A stretch of DNA of 64,000 bases from Corallococcus soli (GTDB lineage: Bacteria; Myxococcota; Myxococcia; Myxococcales; Myxococcaceae). Made by a program: the position numbers and the translations under genes. Below are positions 27,253 to 36,071 of this stretch, piece after piece. Where the stretch lies: assembly GCF_014930455.1 (NCBI RefSeq), contig NZ_JAAIYO010000014.1, forward strand, positions 173,964-237,963, given 5' to 3'. The notes beneath the pieces were generated by a model that saw only the letters and a program-made list of their open reading frames with translations, did no database searches and was not told the origin of the DNA. Each line of letters starts with the position of its first letter. Position 1 is the stretch's first letter.

Positions 27253-28371
27253 ATGGCCATCAGGCACCGCGTCTATCTTGTCCCGGGCTTCTTCGGCTTC
27301 ACCCAGATGGGTGACAAGGAAACGGAGCGGATCGCCTATTTCCAGCACGTCCCCGGCTTCCTCCAGCGGCGGTTCAAGGAGCGCGGCATCAACGCGGAGG
27401 TGCATGCCGTGGCCTCCTCTCCGACGTCCGGGCTGGAGGCGCGCGCACGCGACATCTGGCGGGAGATGGCCCGGACCGCGAGCGCGGACGACGCGCAGCT
27501 CCACCTCGTCGGGCACTCCACGGGCGGGCTGGATGCGCGCGGCGTCGTGTCGCTCCGCATGGCCGCGGAGGCTCCGGACTTCGTGAAGCGCGTGCGCTCC
27601 GTGGTGACGATCGCCACCCCGCATCACGGCACACCGCTGGCGAGCTTCTTCCACCAGGGCGGCGTGGGGAAGACGCTGCTGCGCTACCTGTGGCTCTTCA
27701 CCTTCCTCACCCTGCACCGCAAGGCCATGCCCCTCAGGGCCGCCGTGCTCCAGGCGTGCTACTGGCTGGTGCTGGCGGGTGAGCAGGCAAAGCTCCCGCC
27801 CAACCTCTTCAATCAAATTGCCCGGCTGACCGCGGACCTCTCCGACGCCGAGCGCGAGGAGCTCCTCCGGTTCTTCGGCCCGATGGGAGAGGACCAGAGG
27901 CTCATCGAGGACCTCACGCCGCGAAGGGTGCGGGCCTTCAACGCGGACACCGGGGACCGGGAGGGCGTGCGCTACGGCTGCATCGTCACGGGCGCGCCGC
28001 CGCCCAATCTGGCCCTGCGCGTGCTGCTCTCCCCGGACGCGCTCCTCTACGGCATCTTCTCCTTCCTGTATGGAAAGAGCGCGCCCCTGTCCCGGGAGCT
28101 CCAGGTCCCCGAGCGCACGGCGGCGCAGACCCAGGCCCTCCAGGAAGCCTTCGGCGAGAAGTTCGAGGCGTGGAGCGACGGCATCGTCCCCAGCCGCTCA
28201 CAGGTCTGGGGAAAGGTGATCCACGTCGCGTCCGCGGACCACCTGGACGTCATGGGCCACTTCGACCAGCCCCCGGGCTACGTCAGCTGGCTGAAGTCGG
28301 GCTCCCGCTTCCAGGAGCCACAGTTCCACGCCGCGTGGGAGCGGGTGCTCGACTTCACGGTGCAGGGCTGA
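27253..28371 (+). CDS. Alpha/beta hydrolase (lipase/esterase, PGAP1-like)
   Basis: 372 residues without a signal peptide. The core shows VYLVPGFFGFTQ (oxyanion strand), the nucleophile elbow GHSTGGLDARG, ATPHHGTPLA after the next strand as in triacylglycerol lipases, a catalytic Asp in SDGIVPS and a His near HLDVMGHF. A hydrophobic segment (LRYLWLFTFLTLHRK) may form a lid or membrane contact. Substrate unknown. Confidence 0.88.
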   Translation: MAIRHRVYLVPGFFGFTQMGDKETERIAYFQHVPGFLQRRFKERGINAEVHAVASSPTSGLEARARDIWREMARTASADDAQLHLVGHSTGGLDARGVVSLRMAAEAPDFVKRVRSVVTIATPHHGTPLASFFHQGGVGKTLLRYLWLFTFLTLHRKAMPLRAAVLQACYWLVLAGEQAKLPPNLFNQIARLTADLSDAEREELLRFFGPMGEDQRLIEDLTPRRVRAFNADTGDREGVRYGCIVTGAPPPNLALRVLLSPDALLYGIFSFLYGKSAPLSRELQVPERTAAQTQALQEAFGEKFEAWSDGIVPSRSQVWGKVIHVASADHLDVMGHFDQPPGYVSWLKSGSRFQEPQFHAAWERVLDFTVQG

Positions 28372-28411
28372 GGGCTCTCACCGTGCGGGGCGCGGCCCGG
28401 GTGGCCATGCG

Positions 28412-29146
28412 TCAGTACGCGACCGTCGCGGTATAGGCGAAGTGGTCGGAGCCGAACTTCTCCAGGCGCTCGGCGGGACCGGTGCCGATGCCCACGCGGA
28501 CGTAGATCTGGTCGATGGGCACGCCGTCGACCCCCGCCGTGCGCAGGTGGTTCATCCCGGGGATGTCCTGGGACAGCGCGCGGTTGAAGTCGCCCACCAG
28601 GACGACGGGGAGGCCCCGGCCGTGAAGGTCGGCGACGACCTCGCGCACCACGGCGTTGTGCGTCCGCCAGCGCTCCTGACGCTCGGGGTGCGCCCCATTC
28701 CAGGCGCCGGAGATGTAGTGGGTGTTGATGAAGGCCAGCTTCGCGCCGGTCTCCTTGTTCTTCACCACCACCCAGTTCACGAAGCGCGAAGGCGTCACCC
28801 CGGCCTCACCGCCGTGCGTGAGGCGAGACCCGTCACCGGTCTTCTCGTACTTGTTCTTGCGCCACGAGATGGCGATGGAGTTGCGGGCGTCGAGCCGGTT
28901 CTCGCCGGGCCGGAAGTGATCATAGGCAGTGAGCGCCTCGAGCTTGGAGTGCGCCTCTGCGGAGTCCACCTCCTGCCAGCCGATGATGTCCGCGAGCGGC
29001 TTGAGCGTCCCCTGCCCGTGCAGGACGTTGTGGGTCGCGACCGTGGTCGTCGTGACCGCGAGCGCGGCGTCCTGCTCCGACGTGGCGGGCACAAGCCCCA
29101 GGGAGAGCAGGAGGCTGAGGACGGCGGAGGACAGGAGCTTGAGCAT
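28412..29146 (-). CDS. Exported endonuclease/exonuclease/phosphatase-family protein
   Basis: 244 residues from ATG 29146 (gaggcaa upstream). A signal peptide runs through LLSLLLSLGLVPA. The EEP fold motifs are THNVLHG, IIGWQEVD (metal Glu), VVLVGDFNRAL and terminal KFGSDHFAYTA. Family members hydrolyse phosphodiesters in nucleic acids, sphingomyelin or inositol phosphates; which one cannot be told. The export signal suggests an extracellular nuclease or phosphodiesterase. Confidence 0.88.
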   Translation of the reverse strand: MLKLLSSAVLSLLLSLGLVPATSEQDAALAVTTTTVATHNVLHGQGTLKPLADIIGWQEVDSAEAHSKLEALTAYDHFRPGENRLDARNSIAISWRKNKYEKTGDGSRLTHGGEAGVTPSRFVNWVVVKNKETGAKLAFINTHYISGAWNGAHPERQERWRTHNAVVREVVADLHGRGLPVVLVGDFNRALSQDIPGMNHLRTAGVDGVPIDQIYVRVGIGTGPAERLEKFGSDHFAYTATVAY

Positions 29147-29454
29147 GGTTGCCTCGGTTCTTGGGACAGACGCATCCCGGCACATCAAGGAAAACCAGCA
29201 TTATATCATGACGCACCTTCAGGCTCGCAGGCTCGCGGAGCGTTCACGGCTGGAGCACGGCGTGTGCTACCGCCCGCCGCTGGAGCGCGAGGTCAACCGG
29301 CTCCAGACCTTCGCGAGCTGTACGGCTGACGACGCGATGCGCTGGAGGCCGCGGATGGACAATTGCAGCGAGCCTTCACCGCGTCCGCCTGAATCTCCCC
29401 GCGCGGCAGGCGGGGATTGCGTCCGCCACTCGGACGCGGCGACGCTGCGCGGCC
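29147..29454. other. Divergent intergenic region, about 308 bp
   Basis: It separates the EEP gene (-) and the dehydrogenase gene (+). An AT-richer stretch around 29197-29210 (gcattatatcatg) may hold a promoter. From ATG 29209 a + strand frame runs coding-like for about 40 codons before turning into Pro/Arg-rich sequence and entering the dehydrogenase gene in another frame. I treat this as a possible decayed fragment, not a gene. Confidence 0.35.
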
Positions 29455-30420
29455 ATGGAATCCAAGCGGCTGATGCGGATTGGCGTGGTGGGTGGCGGAG
29501 CCATGGGGTGCGGCATCGCGCTCGAGCTCGCCATCGCGGGCAGGCAGGTGGTGCTCTTCAACACGCGCGCGGACAGCAGTGAGCGCGCGAAGGCGAGGCT
29601 GGAGCGGGACTCGGCGCTGCTGGTGGAGACGGGGCTCCTGCCGCCTGAGCAGCGGGAAGCCGCGCTGGGGCGCATCCGTCGCACCACGGTGCTGGCCGAG
29701 GCCGTCGTGGACCAGGACCTGGTCCTGGAGTCGGTGCCGGAGGACCTGGCGCTCAAGCAGGACGTCTTCCGTCAAATGGACGCGCTCGCGGCGCCGGACA
29801 CCGTGCTCGCCTCCAACACCACGGCGCTGAGCGTGACGGCGCTGGCCCGGGACTGCACCCGGCCGGAGCGCGTCCTCAGCGCGCACTACTACCTGCCGGC
29901 GCACCTGATCCCCCTGGTGGACGTCATCCCCGGGGAGAAGACGTCCCCCGACGTCGTGGAGACCGTGCGGCGGTTCCTGGAGGAGGTGGGCAAGGCGCCG
30001 GTGGTGTTCGCGAAGGACGTGCCGGGCTCCGTGGGGCCTCGCCTGTTGCAGGCGCTCATCGGCGAGGGCATCCGGCTGGTGCAGGAAGGCGTCGCCACGC
30101 CGGAGATGGTGGACCGCGTGCTCACCCAGGGCATCGGGCGGCGCTTCGGTGTGTCCGGCGTCTTCGACCGGCTGGACCTCGCGGGGTTGGATCTCGTCAC
30201 CGGCGTCATGCGCAACGCCGGGCGGCCGGTGCCCCCGGTGCTGGCGCAGAAGGTGGAGCGCGGCGAGCTGGGCTTGAAGACGGGCCAGGGCTTCTACACC
30301 TGGACCCCGGACGCCACCGCCGCGTTCGAGGAGCGCGTCGCCCGCGGCCTCATCACCCAGCTGCGTGAGGACCGGGCCGAGGGCCGCCTCCGCAACCCCA
30401 CGTCGGAGACGCCGGAATGA
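29455..30420 (+). CDS. 3-hydroxyacyl-CoA dehydrogenase family protein
   Basis: 321 residues. An N-terminal Rossmann fold with IGVVGGGAMGCGIA binds NAD(H). Further family marks are ESVPEDLALKQDVF, LASNTTALSV, the His in LSAHYYLPAHLIPLVDVIPG (family: HFFNPxxxMxLVEV, so diverged here), KDVPGSVGPRLLQAL and a final GLKTGQGFYTW. The changed HFFNP motif suggests a substrate other than standard fatty acyl-CoA. Its stop overlaps the start of the JAB gene by ATGA, so the two are translationally coupled. ATG 29473 is an alternative start. Confidence 0.88.
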   Translation: MESKRLMRIGVVGGGAMGCGIALELAIAGRQVVLFNTRADSSERAKARLERDSALLVETGLLPPEQREAALGRIRRTTVLAEAVVDQDLVLESVPEDLALKQDVFRQMDALAAPDTVLASNTTALSVTALARDCTRPERVLSAHYYLPAHLIPLVDVIPGEKTSPDVVETVRRFLEEVGKAPVVFAKDVPGSVGPRLLQALIGEGIRLVQEGVATPEMVDRVLTQGIGRRFGVSGVFDRLDLAGLDLVTGVMRNAGRPVPPVLAQKVERGELGLKTGQGFYTWTPDATAAFEERVARGLITQLREDRAEGRLRNPTSETPE

Positions 30421-31049
30421 CGCCGGAGCTCGTGCTGATGGACCCGGGCGTGCTGTCGGACTTCCTCGCGGACGCCCAGCGGGAGTACGCGGCGTGCACC
30501 CCGGAGCTGCCCCCCCGGAGCTGGGCGGTGCTGCTGGGGCGCTTCGTCGACGACGCGATGAAGGTGGAGCGCGTCCGCTTCGCCGCCAACATCCGCGAGA
30601 CGGACGACTCCGTGCTCCAGGAGTTCGACGCCACCATCATCCCCCGCTTCGGCGCCTGCTACGCCAATGGCAGGCGCGGCTACTGGTGCGAGCCCCGGGA
30701 GCTGCTGCGCATCACCGCCGAGGCCGAGGCGGCCGGGCTGGAGGTGCTCGGCTCCATCCACCTGCACCCGGACTGGCACCGCATCGGCCCGCCCCACGAG
30801 CGCGGCCTGCGCGTGAGCCAGGAGCCCACGCCCATGGACCGGCACCTGTTCCACGGCGCTGGCTGGCCGCTCAACATGATCCTCTACCTGGAGCGGCGCG
30901 AGGGCCGGCTCTACCACGCGCTCGGAGCCTGGTCCGCGCCCTCCGAACCCGACGCCGGCTGCCGCCCCCTGGCCCTGCGCTTCGGCACCCCGGAGCTCGA
31001 AAGCAGCGCCCCCGGGGCCCTGCGTCACGCATCGCAACCACGGCGATGA
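30417..31049 (+). CDS. JAB/MPN-fold (Mov34-like) putative metalloprotease
   Basis: 210 residues. The JAMM zinc motif HxHP is present (GSIHLHPDWH) with a following Asp in TPMDRHLFH. The strand WAVLLGRFVDD corresponds to the xGLLLG strand of JAB domains, but the Glu that normally precedes it is Arg or Pro here (LPPRSWAVLLG), so the canonical general base is missing or displaced. JAB proteins cleave isopeptide or peptide bonds next to ubiquitin-like proteins, or process siderophore or sulfur-carrier proteins. None of those partners is nearby. It overlaps the dehydrogenase gene by 4 bp, an unusual pairing. Confidence 0.72.
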   Translation: MTPELVLMDPGVLSDFLADAQREYAACTPELPPRSWAVLLGRFVDDAMKVERVRFAANIRETDDSVLQEFDATIIPRFGACYANGRRGYWCEPRELLRITAEAEAAGLEVLGSIHLHPDWHRIGPPHERGLRVSQEPTPMDRHLFHGAGWPLNMILYLERREGRLYHALGAWSAPSEPDAGCRPLALRFGTPELESSAPGALRHASQPRR

Positions 31050-31135
31050 CGCGCCCCTGACGCAACTGCGCGACACAGCGCGCGATAACTCCGCCTGCGG
31101 AATGAATTCCCATTCTTTCAGACCTTGGAGTTTTC

Positions 31136-33091
31136 GTGAGCACCCCGACGTGGCTGCGCCGGCTGGCGCTTCATCTTGTCGTTCCCTGCACGCTCGTCGC
31201 GTGTGGCGGCCCCGAACTCTCGGACGCGGAGGTCCCCGTCACCGTCCATGAGGCCCCCCAGGGCCTCGCCACGGACGTGACGGTGTCCTTCCAGCGGGGT
31301 GTGTCACCGTCGTCGAGCTACGCGGGCGTCTCCGATGCGTGGCTCCAGGAGGGCCTGCCTTCCACCAACGCGGGCGGGGACACCCTGCTGCGGATGGACC
31401 GCGACTACCCGGCGGCCAGCGGCAAGAGCGCCAACGCCCTGCTGCGCTTCGACGTGCGCGCCATCCCCGTGGGCGCGACGGTGCGCTCCGTCAAGCTGAC
31501 GGTCAACGTGACGAACCGGACGAGCGGAGAGGGCTTCTTCCTCTACGCCGCGGGCCGGGACTGGACCGAGGCGCAGGCCACCTGGGCCCGGGCAACGTCG
31601 ACGAGCACCTGGAGCACGCCGGGCGCGCGCGGCGCGGCGGACAGGGGCACGGGCGTGCTGGGGACGCTCCTGCCCGCCGTCACGGGCCCCCATACCGTGA
31701 CGTTTGGCGCGGCGGGCATCGCCGCGGTCCAGGCGTGGGTGGACAACCCCGCGGCCAACCGTGGCTTCGTGCTGGATGCCAACACGAACATGGACGGGCT
31801 GGACCTGGCGTCCTCCGAGGCGGCCACCGCCGCGCAGCGGCCGCAGCTGACCGTCACCTACACGCCCGGCTTCGTCCACCCGGGGCTCCATGTCTCCAAG
31901 GCCCAGCTCGACTTCGTGCGGGCGAAGATTGGCGCGGGCGCGCAGCCGTGGCTCGCCCAGTTCAACAAGGCGGCTGGCGGCGCGTATGCGAACACGGCCT
32001 GGACGCCGAAGCCCGTCGCGACCATGCGGTGTGGCAACGGCGGCAGCACGGTGAACATCGGCTGCACCGACTCCCGGCAGGACGCGCTGCACGCCTATAC
32101 GCTCTCGCTCCTCTGGTATCACACGCGTGAGCAGCGCTACGCGGACGCGGCCCTCCGCATCCTCGACGCGTACGCGGACACGCTCCAGACCATCCTCTTC
32201 ATCCAGGGTGACAACAGCACGTACAACGGCCCGCTCCAGGCGGCCTGGCTCGCGGAGCTGTTCCCCCGCTCGGCGGAGATCCTCCGCTACAGCGGCGCGG
32301 GCTGGACCGAGGAGAAGGCCGTCAGGTTCGGCGACATGCTGAAGCGCGCGGTGCTCCCCCGCATCATCAACGGCTGGCAGGGGGGAGGCTCCAACTGGAA
32401 CAACTCCATGACGAACGGCGTGATGAACATCGCCGTCTACACGAATGACAAGGCGCTCTTCGAGCAGTCGCTCGGCATGTGGCGCCAGCGCGTGCGGGAG
32501 ACCTACCACCTGGCCAGTGACGGCGCGGCCCCCATCTCCGCCCCGGACCAGCGCAACGCGGACGGGAGCTGGAAGAGCGGCTCGCTGCTCAGCAGCTGGC
32601 GCGGCCAGACCGAGTTCGGCACCGCGCGTGTGAATGGCATCTCCATGGAGGCGTGCCGGGACTTCGGCCATGCGACGATGTCGATTGCCTCCATCTCGCA
32701 GGCGGCGGAGACGGCGCTCCTCCAGGGCGTGGACCTCTACGCCGAACAGGAGGCACGGCTCATCGCGAGCGCCGAGTTCATGGCCCGGTTCCTGGTGCCC
32801 CATGCCCCGGACAAGAACGCCCAGCTCACCATCCCCGTCGACTCCTGGCTGTGCCCGCGCAGGAGCGAGGCCGTGACGAAGAACGGCCAGCCCGTGCCCA
32901 ACAACACCATGGAGATGCAGATCCTCCCGAGCTGGGAGATCCTCTTCAATCACTACGTGACGCGAAAGGGCCGCTCCATGCCGTCGACGGGCGCGCTGCT
33001 CCCACGCGTGCGCGCGGGCGGCTCGTTCACGGACCTGCAGATCTCCTGGGAGACGCTCACGCACGCGGGCGTGGGCTCCGTGGGGCTGTAG
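31136..33091 (+). CDS. Lipoprotein with DNRLRE-type domain and alginate-lyase-like domain
   Basis: 651 residues. GTG 31136 has ttggag upstream. The lipobox is TLVAC. Residues about 45-240 match the DNRLRE/CBM96-type beta-sandwich (LRFDVRAIPVGATVRSVKL, DWTEAQATWARA, FVLDANTN). Residues about 245-620 are alpha-helical with alginate-lyase superfamily features (HPGLHVSKAQLDFVRAKI, GGGSNWNNSM, EACRDFGHATMS with an Arg/His pair, IPVDSWLCPRR). This suggests uronate polysaccharide degradation or binding at the cell surface. It is followed 57 bp later by a beta-helix lipoprotein. Confidence 0.85.
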   Translation: MSTPTWLRRLALHLVVPCTLVACGGPELSDAEVPVTVHEAPQGLATDVTVSFQRGVSPSSSYAGVSDAWLQEGLPSTNAGGDTLLRMDRDYPAASGKSANALLRFDVRAIPVGATVRSVKLTVNVTNRTSGEGFFLYAAGRDWTEAQATWARATSTSTWSTPGARGAADRGTGVLGTLLPAVTGPHTVTFGAAGIAAVQAWVDNPAANRGFVLDANTNMDGLDLASSEAATAAQRPQLTVTYTPGFVHPGLHVSKAQLDFVRAKIGAGAQPWLAQFNKAAGGAYANTAWTPKPVATMRCGNGGSTVNIGCTDSRQDALHAYTLSLLWYHTREQRYADAALRILDAYADTLQTILFIQGDNSTYNGPLQAAWLAELFPRSAEILRYSGAGWTEEKAVRFGDMLKRAVLPRIINGWQGGGSNWNNSMTNGVMNIAVYTNDKALFEQSLGMWRQRVRETYHLASDGAAPISAPDQRNADGSWKSGSLLSSWRGQTEFGTARVNGISMEACRDFGHATMSIASISQAAETALLQGVDLYAEQEARLIASAEFMARFLVPHAPDKNAQLTIPVDSWLCPRRSEAVTKNGQPVPNNTMEMQILPSWEILFNHYVTRKGRSMPSTGALLPRVRAGGSFTDLQISWETLTHAGVGSVGL

Positions 33092-33148
33092 CCACAAAGC
33101 ACCCAGGCGTCCGCGCGGTACGTGCCCACCCAGTCGGAGGAAGTCCCC

Positions 33149-34837
33149 ATGAGCATCCGAAGTCTTGCAGTCGTGATTGGCTTTGTGCTGTCCGCATGTT
33201 CCACGGGAGCGGTGGACGGGTTCGCGAACCCGGAAGGGCTCGCCGGAGAGCAGCAGTCGCTCGAAGCGGGCGAAGTCTCTCTCTTCCTGGACTCGTCCCT
33301 CCCCACCATCCCGATGGACAGTGATACCGGCGCGGTGGAGCTGGGGATGAAGTTCCGCGTGTCCGTCGCGGGCACCGTCCGCGGCGTGCGCTTCTACAAG
33401 GGCGGCGCCCAGAACGCCGGCCCGCACCGCGTGAGCCTGTGGAGCCGGGGGGGCGCGAAGCTCGCGGAGGCGACCTCCACGAGCGAGACGGCGACGGGCT
33501 GGCAGACGGTGCGTTTTGCCGCCCCCATCAACGTCAGCGCCGGGACGACCTACGTTGTGTCGTACTACGCCTCGGCCGGGCGGTATGGCGCCACCGTGGG
33601 GGGCTTCAACACGGAGAAGTCACGAGGCCCCATCCGGGGACTCGCGTCCGGAGTGGACGGGGTGAACGGCGTCTACCGCTACGGTGGCGGGTTCCCGACG
33701 CAGGGCTACCAGAACACCGACTACGCAGTGGACGTGGTCTTCCTCCCGAACGGCACCGAGCCTCCGCCGGTGGACACCCAGGCGCCGGGAGCTCCCCCGG
33801 GGCTCGTCGCGACCGCTGCATCCACGAGCACCATCAACCTGGGCTGGGGCGCCGCCACGGACAACGTCGGCGTCACCGCCTACGACGTCTTCCGCGATGG
33901 CGTGAAGGTCGCGTCCACCGCGAGCCGCACCTACGCGGACACCGGGCTCGTCGCGGCCACGGCCTACGGCTACTTCGTGAAGGCGCGCGATGCCGCGGGA
34001 AACGTGAGCGCCGCTTCGAGCACCGTCACGGCGACGACGCACGCCAACCCGCCGTCCGGAGGCTTTCCGAACGCGAGCAACACGGGCGTACCGGCGGGCA
34101 CGCAGCTCACGCCCTACACCGGCCCGTGCACCCTCACCGTGGCCAACACGGTCATCGACTCCAAGACCGTGAATTGCGACCTCACCATCCGCGCGGCGGG
34201 CGTCGTCATCCGCAACTCGAAGATCAACGGCAGCGTCGCCACCGATGAGAACTCCACCGGCTTCTCCTTCACCCTCACCGACTCCCACGTCGACGCCGGG
34301 GATCGCATCGTCACGGGGGTGGGCGCCGTGAACTTCACCGCCGTCCGCGTGCACGTGGAGGGCGGCAATCGCTCCATGCACTGCTGGCACGACTGCGAGA
34401 TCCGCGACTCCTACGTCCACGGCCAGATGACGGACGAGACGGGGACCGCGCATGAGTCCGGCATCCGGATGGGCCGCAACGTCACCCTGCGACACAACAC
34501 CATCGTCTGCGACGCGCCGGACGTGCCGCCCGACGCGGGCTGCTCCGCGGCCCTCACCGGCTACGGCGACTTCGCCCCGGTGGAGAACAACCTGGTGGAG
34601 AACAACTACTTCCCGGGCACGACGGGCGGCTTCTGCGCCTACGGCGGTTCGTCCCAGGGCAAGCCGTACTCCGGCGCGACGAACAACATCCGCTTCATCG
34701 GCAACGTCTTTGGGCGCGGTGCGAGCGGACGCTGTGGCTACTACGGGGCCATCACCAGCTTCGACACCTCGGAGCCGGGGAACGTCTGGTCCAACAACAC
34801 CTGGGAGGACGGGACGGTCCTCCCGCCCTCGAACTAG
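33149..34837 (+). CDS. Lipoprotein with DUF4082, FN3 and beta-helix
   Basis: 562 residues from ATG 33149 (ggaggaa upstream). The lipobox is VLSAC. Residues about 45-200 fit DUF4082 (GMKFRVSVAGTVRGVRFYKG, WQTVRFAAPINVSAGTTYV, YAVDVVFLP). An FN3 domain follows (about 210-300; DNVGVTAYDVFRDG, GYFVKARDAAGN), then a parallel beta-helix (about 305-560) with HCWHDCEIRDSYVHGQ and NNLVENNYFPG rungs. It is probably a cell-surface polysaccharide-interacting protein and likely co-transcribed with the upstream alginate-lyase-like gene. Confidence 0.85.
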   Translation: MSIRSLAVVIGFVLSACSTGAVDGFANPEGLAGEQQSLEAGEVSLFLDSSLPTIPMDSDTGAVELGMKFRVSVAGTVRGVRFYKGGAQNAGPHRVSLWSRGGAKLAEATSTSETATGWQTVRFAAPINVSAGTTYVVSYYASAGRYGATVGGFNTEKSRGPIRGLASGVDGVNGVYRYGGGFPTQGYQNTDYAVDVVFLPNGTEPPPVDTQAPGAPPGLVATAASTSTINLGWGAATDNVGVTAYDVFRDGVKVASTASRTYADTGLVAATAYGYFVKARDAAGNVSAASSTVTATTHANPPSGGFPNASNTGVPAGTQLTPYTGPCTLTVANTVIDSKTVNCDLTIRAAGVVIRNSKINGSVATDENSTGFSFTLTDSHVDAGDRIVTGVGAVNFTAVRVHVEGGNRSMHCWHDCEIRDSYVHGQMTDETGTAHESGIRMGRNVTLRHNTIVCDAPDVPPDAGCSAALTGYGDFAPVENNLVENNYFPGTTGGFCAYGGSSQGKPYSGATNNIRFIGNVFGRGASGRCGYYGAITSFDTSEPGNVWSNNTWEDGTVLPPSN

Positions 34838-34849
34838 CAGGCCGCCATC

Positions 34850-34878
34850 GGGCTCCATCGTGTCGCCTGATGGAGCCC
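34850..34878. terminator. Bidirectional hairpin between convergent genes
   Basis: A 10-bp perfect stem gggctccatc/gatggagccc with a 9-base loop lies between the convergent beta-helix lipoprotein and DUF1801-domain genes. No T-run. Confidence 0.55.
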
Positions 34879-34894
34879 CGCCGCGCTGGGGGCG

Positions 34895-35893
34895 CTACGA
34901 CTTCGCGAGCGTCGAGAGGACCTTCGACCAGCGCTCCCGCATCGCCTCGCGGGCCTCCGCGTCCGGCAGGTTCTCCATGTGCACGGTGAGGGAGACGCCG
35001 CGCGGCTTGGGCACCAGCGCGAACTGCAGCGTCGCCGGCTTCTTCCAGCCGTCCGGCTGCCACGTCATGCGGATGCGATTGCCGGGCTTCACCACGCGGA
35101 CCTTTCCGCGCACGGCTGGAGCCCCGCGACGCTTGGGGACCTCATATTCCGTCCCCGGCTCCAGCTTCAGCGCCGTGCCCAGCCAGCGCTCCGGCTGCGT
35201 CGTGATCCACGCCCACAGCTCCGCGGCGGTCATCGGCAGCGTGCGCACCACGCCCACCTGGAAGCCCGTGGCGGCGGTCTCGCCCACCACCCGCTTGCCA
35301 CGCGCCTGCTCATACGCCACGGAGATCGACTGCTGCCACCAGGATGACTCGACCTCCTGGGCCAGATGCGCGACGAGCTGCTTGTGGCTCAGTTCGGTGG
35401 CGCCGGCCTTGTCCAGCGCGCGCATCCAGGTCTTCCAGTCACGCCCGGTGGCCTCCTTCACGGCGGCGTCCGTCACGCGGTCGGTGATGAGCGCCTTCTT
35501 CTTCGCGGCCGGGGGCTTCTTCGTCTTCGTGGCGATCTCCGCGAGCCGCACCTGCACCAGCCGCTTCACCAGCTTCGCCGGCAGCGGTTCGTCTGGCGGG
35601 AAGGTGACGCCGCTCTTCGACGTGACGTATCCCTCCAGCTCCGCCTTCAGCACCGGCACCACGCCGCCGCTGAAGGGGTAGTAGCCGCAGTGGGTCTTGA
35701 AGAACGCGAAGCCCGCCACGGCGTTCCCGTCGACCTTGAAGGTGGGCATCTGGTAGCTGATGGACTCCGTGGCGCCTGGGAGCAGCTTGCGAAGCTGCAT
35801 CCGCAGTGCACCCAGCGTCTTTCGCGCCGCCGGGTTCGTCAGCTTCGCCAGATAGGCATCCACCGGATCCGGTACTCGCTTCTTTGTCGCCAT
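34895..35893 (-). CDS. DUF1801 - DUF4287-like - SRPBCC three-domain protein
   Basis: 332 residues, cytosolic. Residues about 8-120 match DUF1801 (YdhG-like; ESISYQMPTFKVDG, GYYPFSGG). Residues about 140-200 resemble the helical DUF4287 (RDWKTWMRALDKAGATELSHKQL). Residues about 210-330 are an AHSA1/SRPBCC-type domain (TAAELWAWITTQPERWLG, RIRMTWQPDGWKKP). These domains often occur singly or in pairs as small stress or ligand-binding proteins. The triple fusion is the notable point; function unknown. Confidence 0.83.
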   Translation of the reverse strand: MATKKRVPDPVDAYLAKLTNPAARKTLGALRMQLRKLLPGATESISYQMPTFKVDGNAVAGFAFFKTHCGYYPFSGGVVPVLKAELEGYVTSKSGVTFPPDEPLPAKLVKRLVQVRLAEIATKTKKPPAAKKKALITDRVTDAAVKEATGRDWKTWMRALDKAGATELSHKQLVAHLAQEVESSWWQQSISVAYEQARGKRVVGETAATGFQVGVVRTLPMTAAELWAWITTQPERWLGTALKLEPGTEYEVPKRRGAPAVRGKVRVVKPGNRIRMTWQPDGWKKPATLQFALVPKPRGVSLTVHMENLPDAEAREAMRERWSKVLSTLAKS

Positions 35894-36003
35894 GGTCTTC
35901 GGCCCCCCCGAGGCGTTTCACCCTGACTTAGCAGAGCACCGCTGCGCGTTGAACCCCGGCGCGGGCTGCTGGTGACTCCGCATCTGGGCCGCAATCAAAC
36001 GCG

Positions 36004-36035
36004 CCGCGCTGCTGTTCCGAAACGGAGCAGCGCGG
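36004..36035. other. Strong inverted repeat in a divergent spacer
   Basis: A 10-bp perfect stem ccgcgctgct/agcagcgcgg encloses a short ccg/cgg inner stem. It lies between the divergent DUF1801-domain gene (start 35893) and the ankyrin lipoprotein gene (start 36072), where a terminator is not expected. It may be an operator or a leader structure of the + strand gene. Confidence 0.4.
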
Positions 36036-36071
36036 ATTGAGCGCCCGGTCGGGGTTGATTACGGTCTGCCC

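Noticed and set aside
29209..29454. Possible small gene on the plus strand starting at ATG 29209
   Set aside because: Only the first ~40 codons look coding; the frame then becomes low complexity and runs into the dehydrogenase gene in another frame. No ribosome-binding site.
31304..33427. Open frame of about 700 codons on the minus strand opposite the alginate-lyase-like gene
   Set aside because: Composition is typical of an antisense shadow (Arg/His/Val-rich), with no domain, signal or credible start site.
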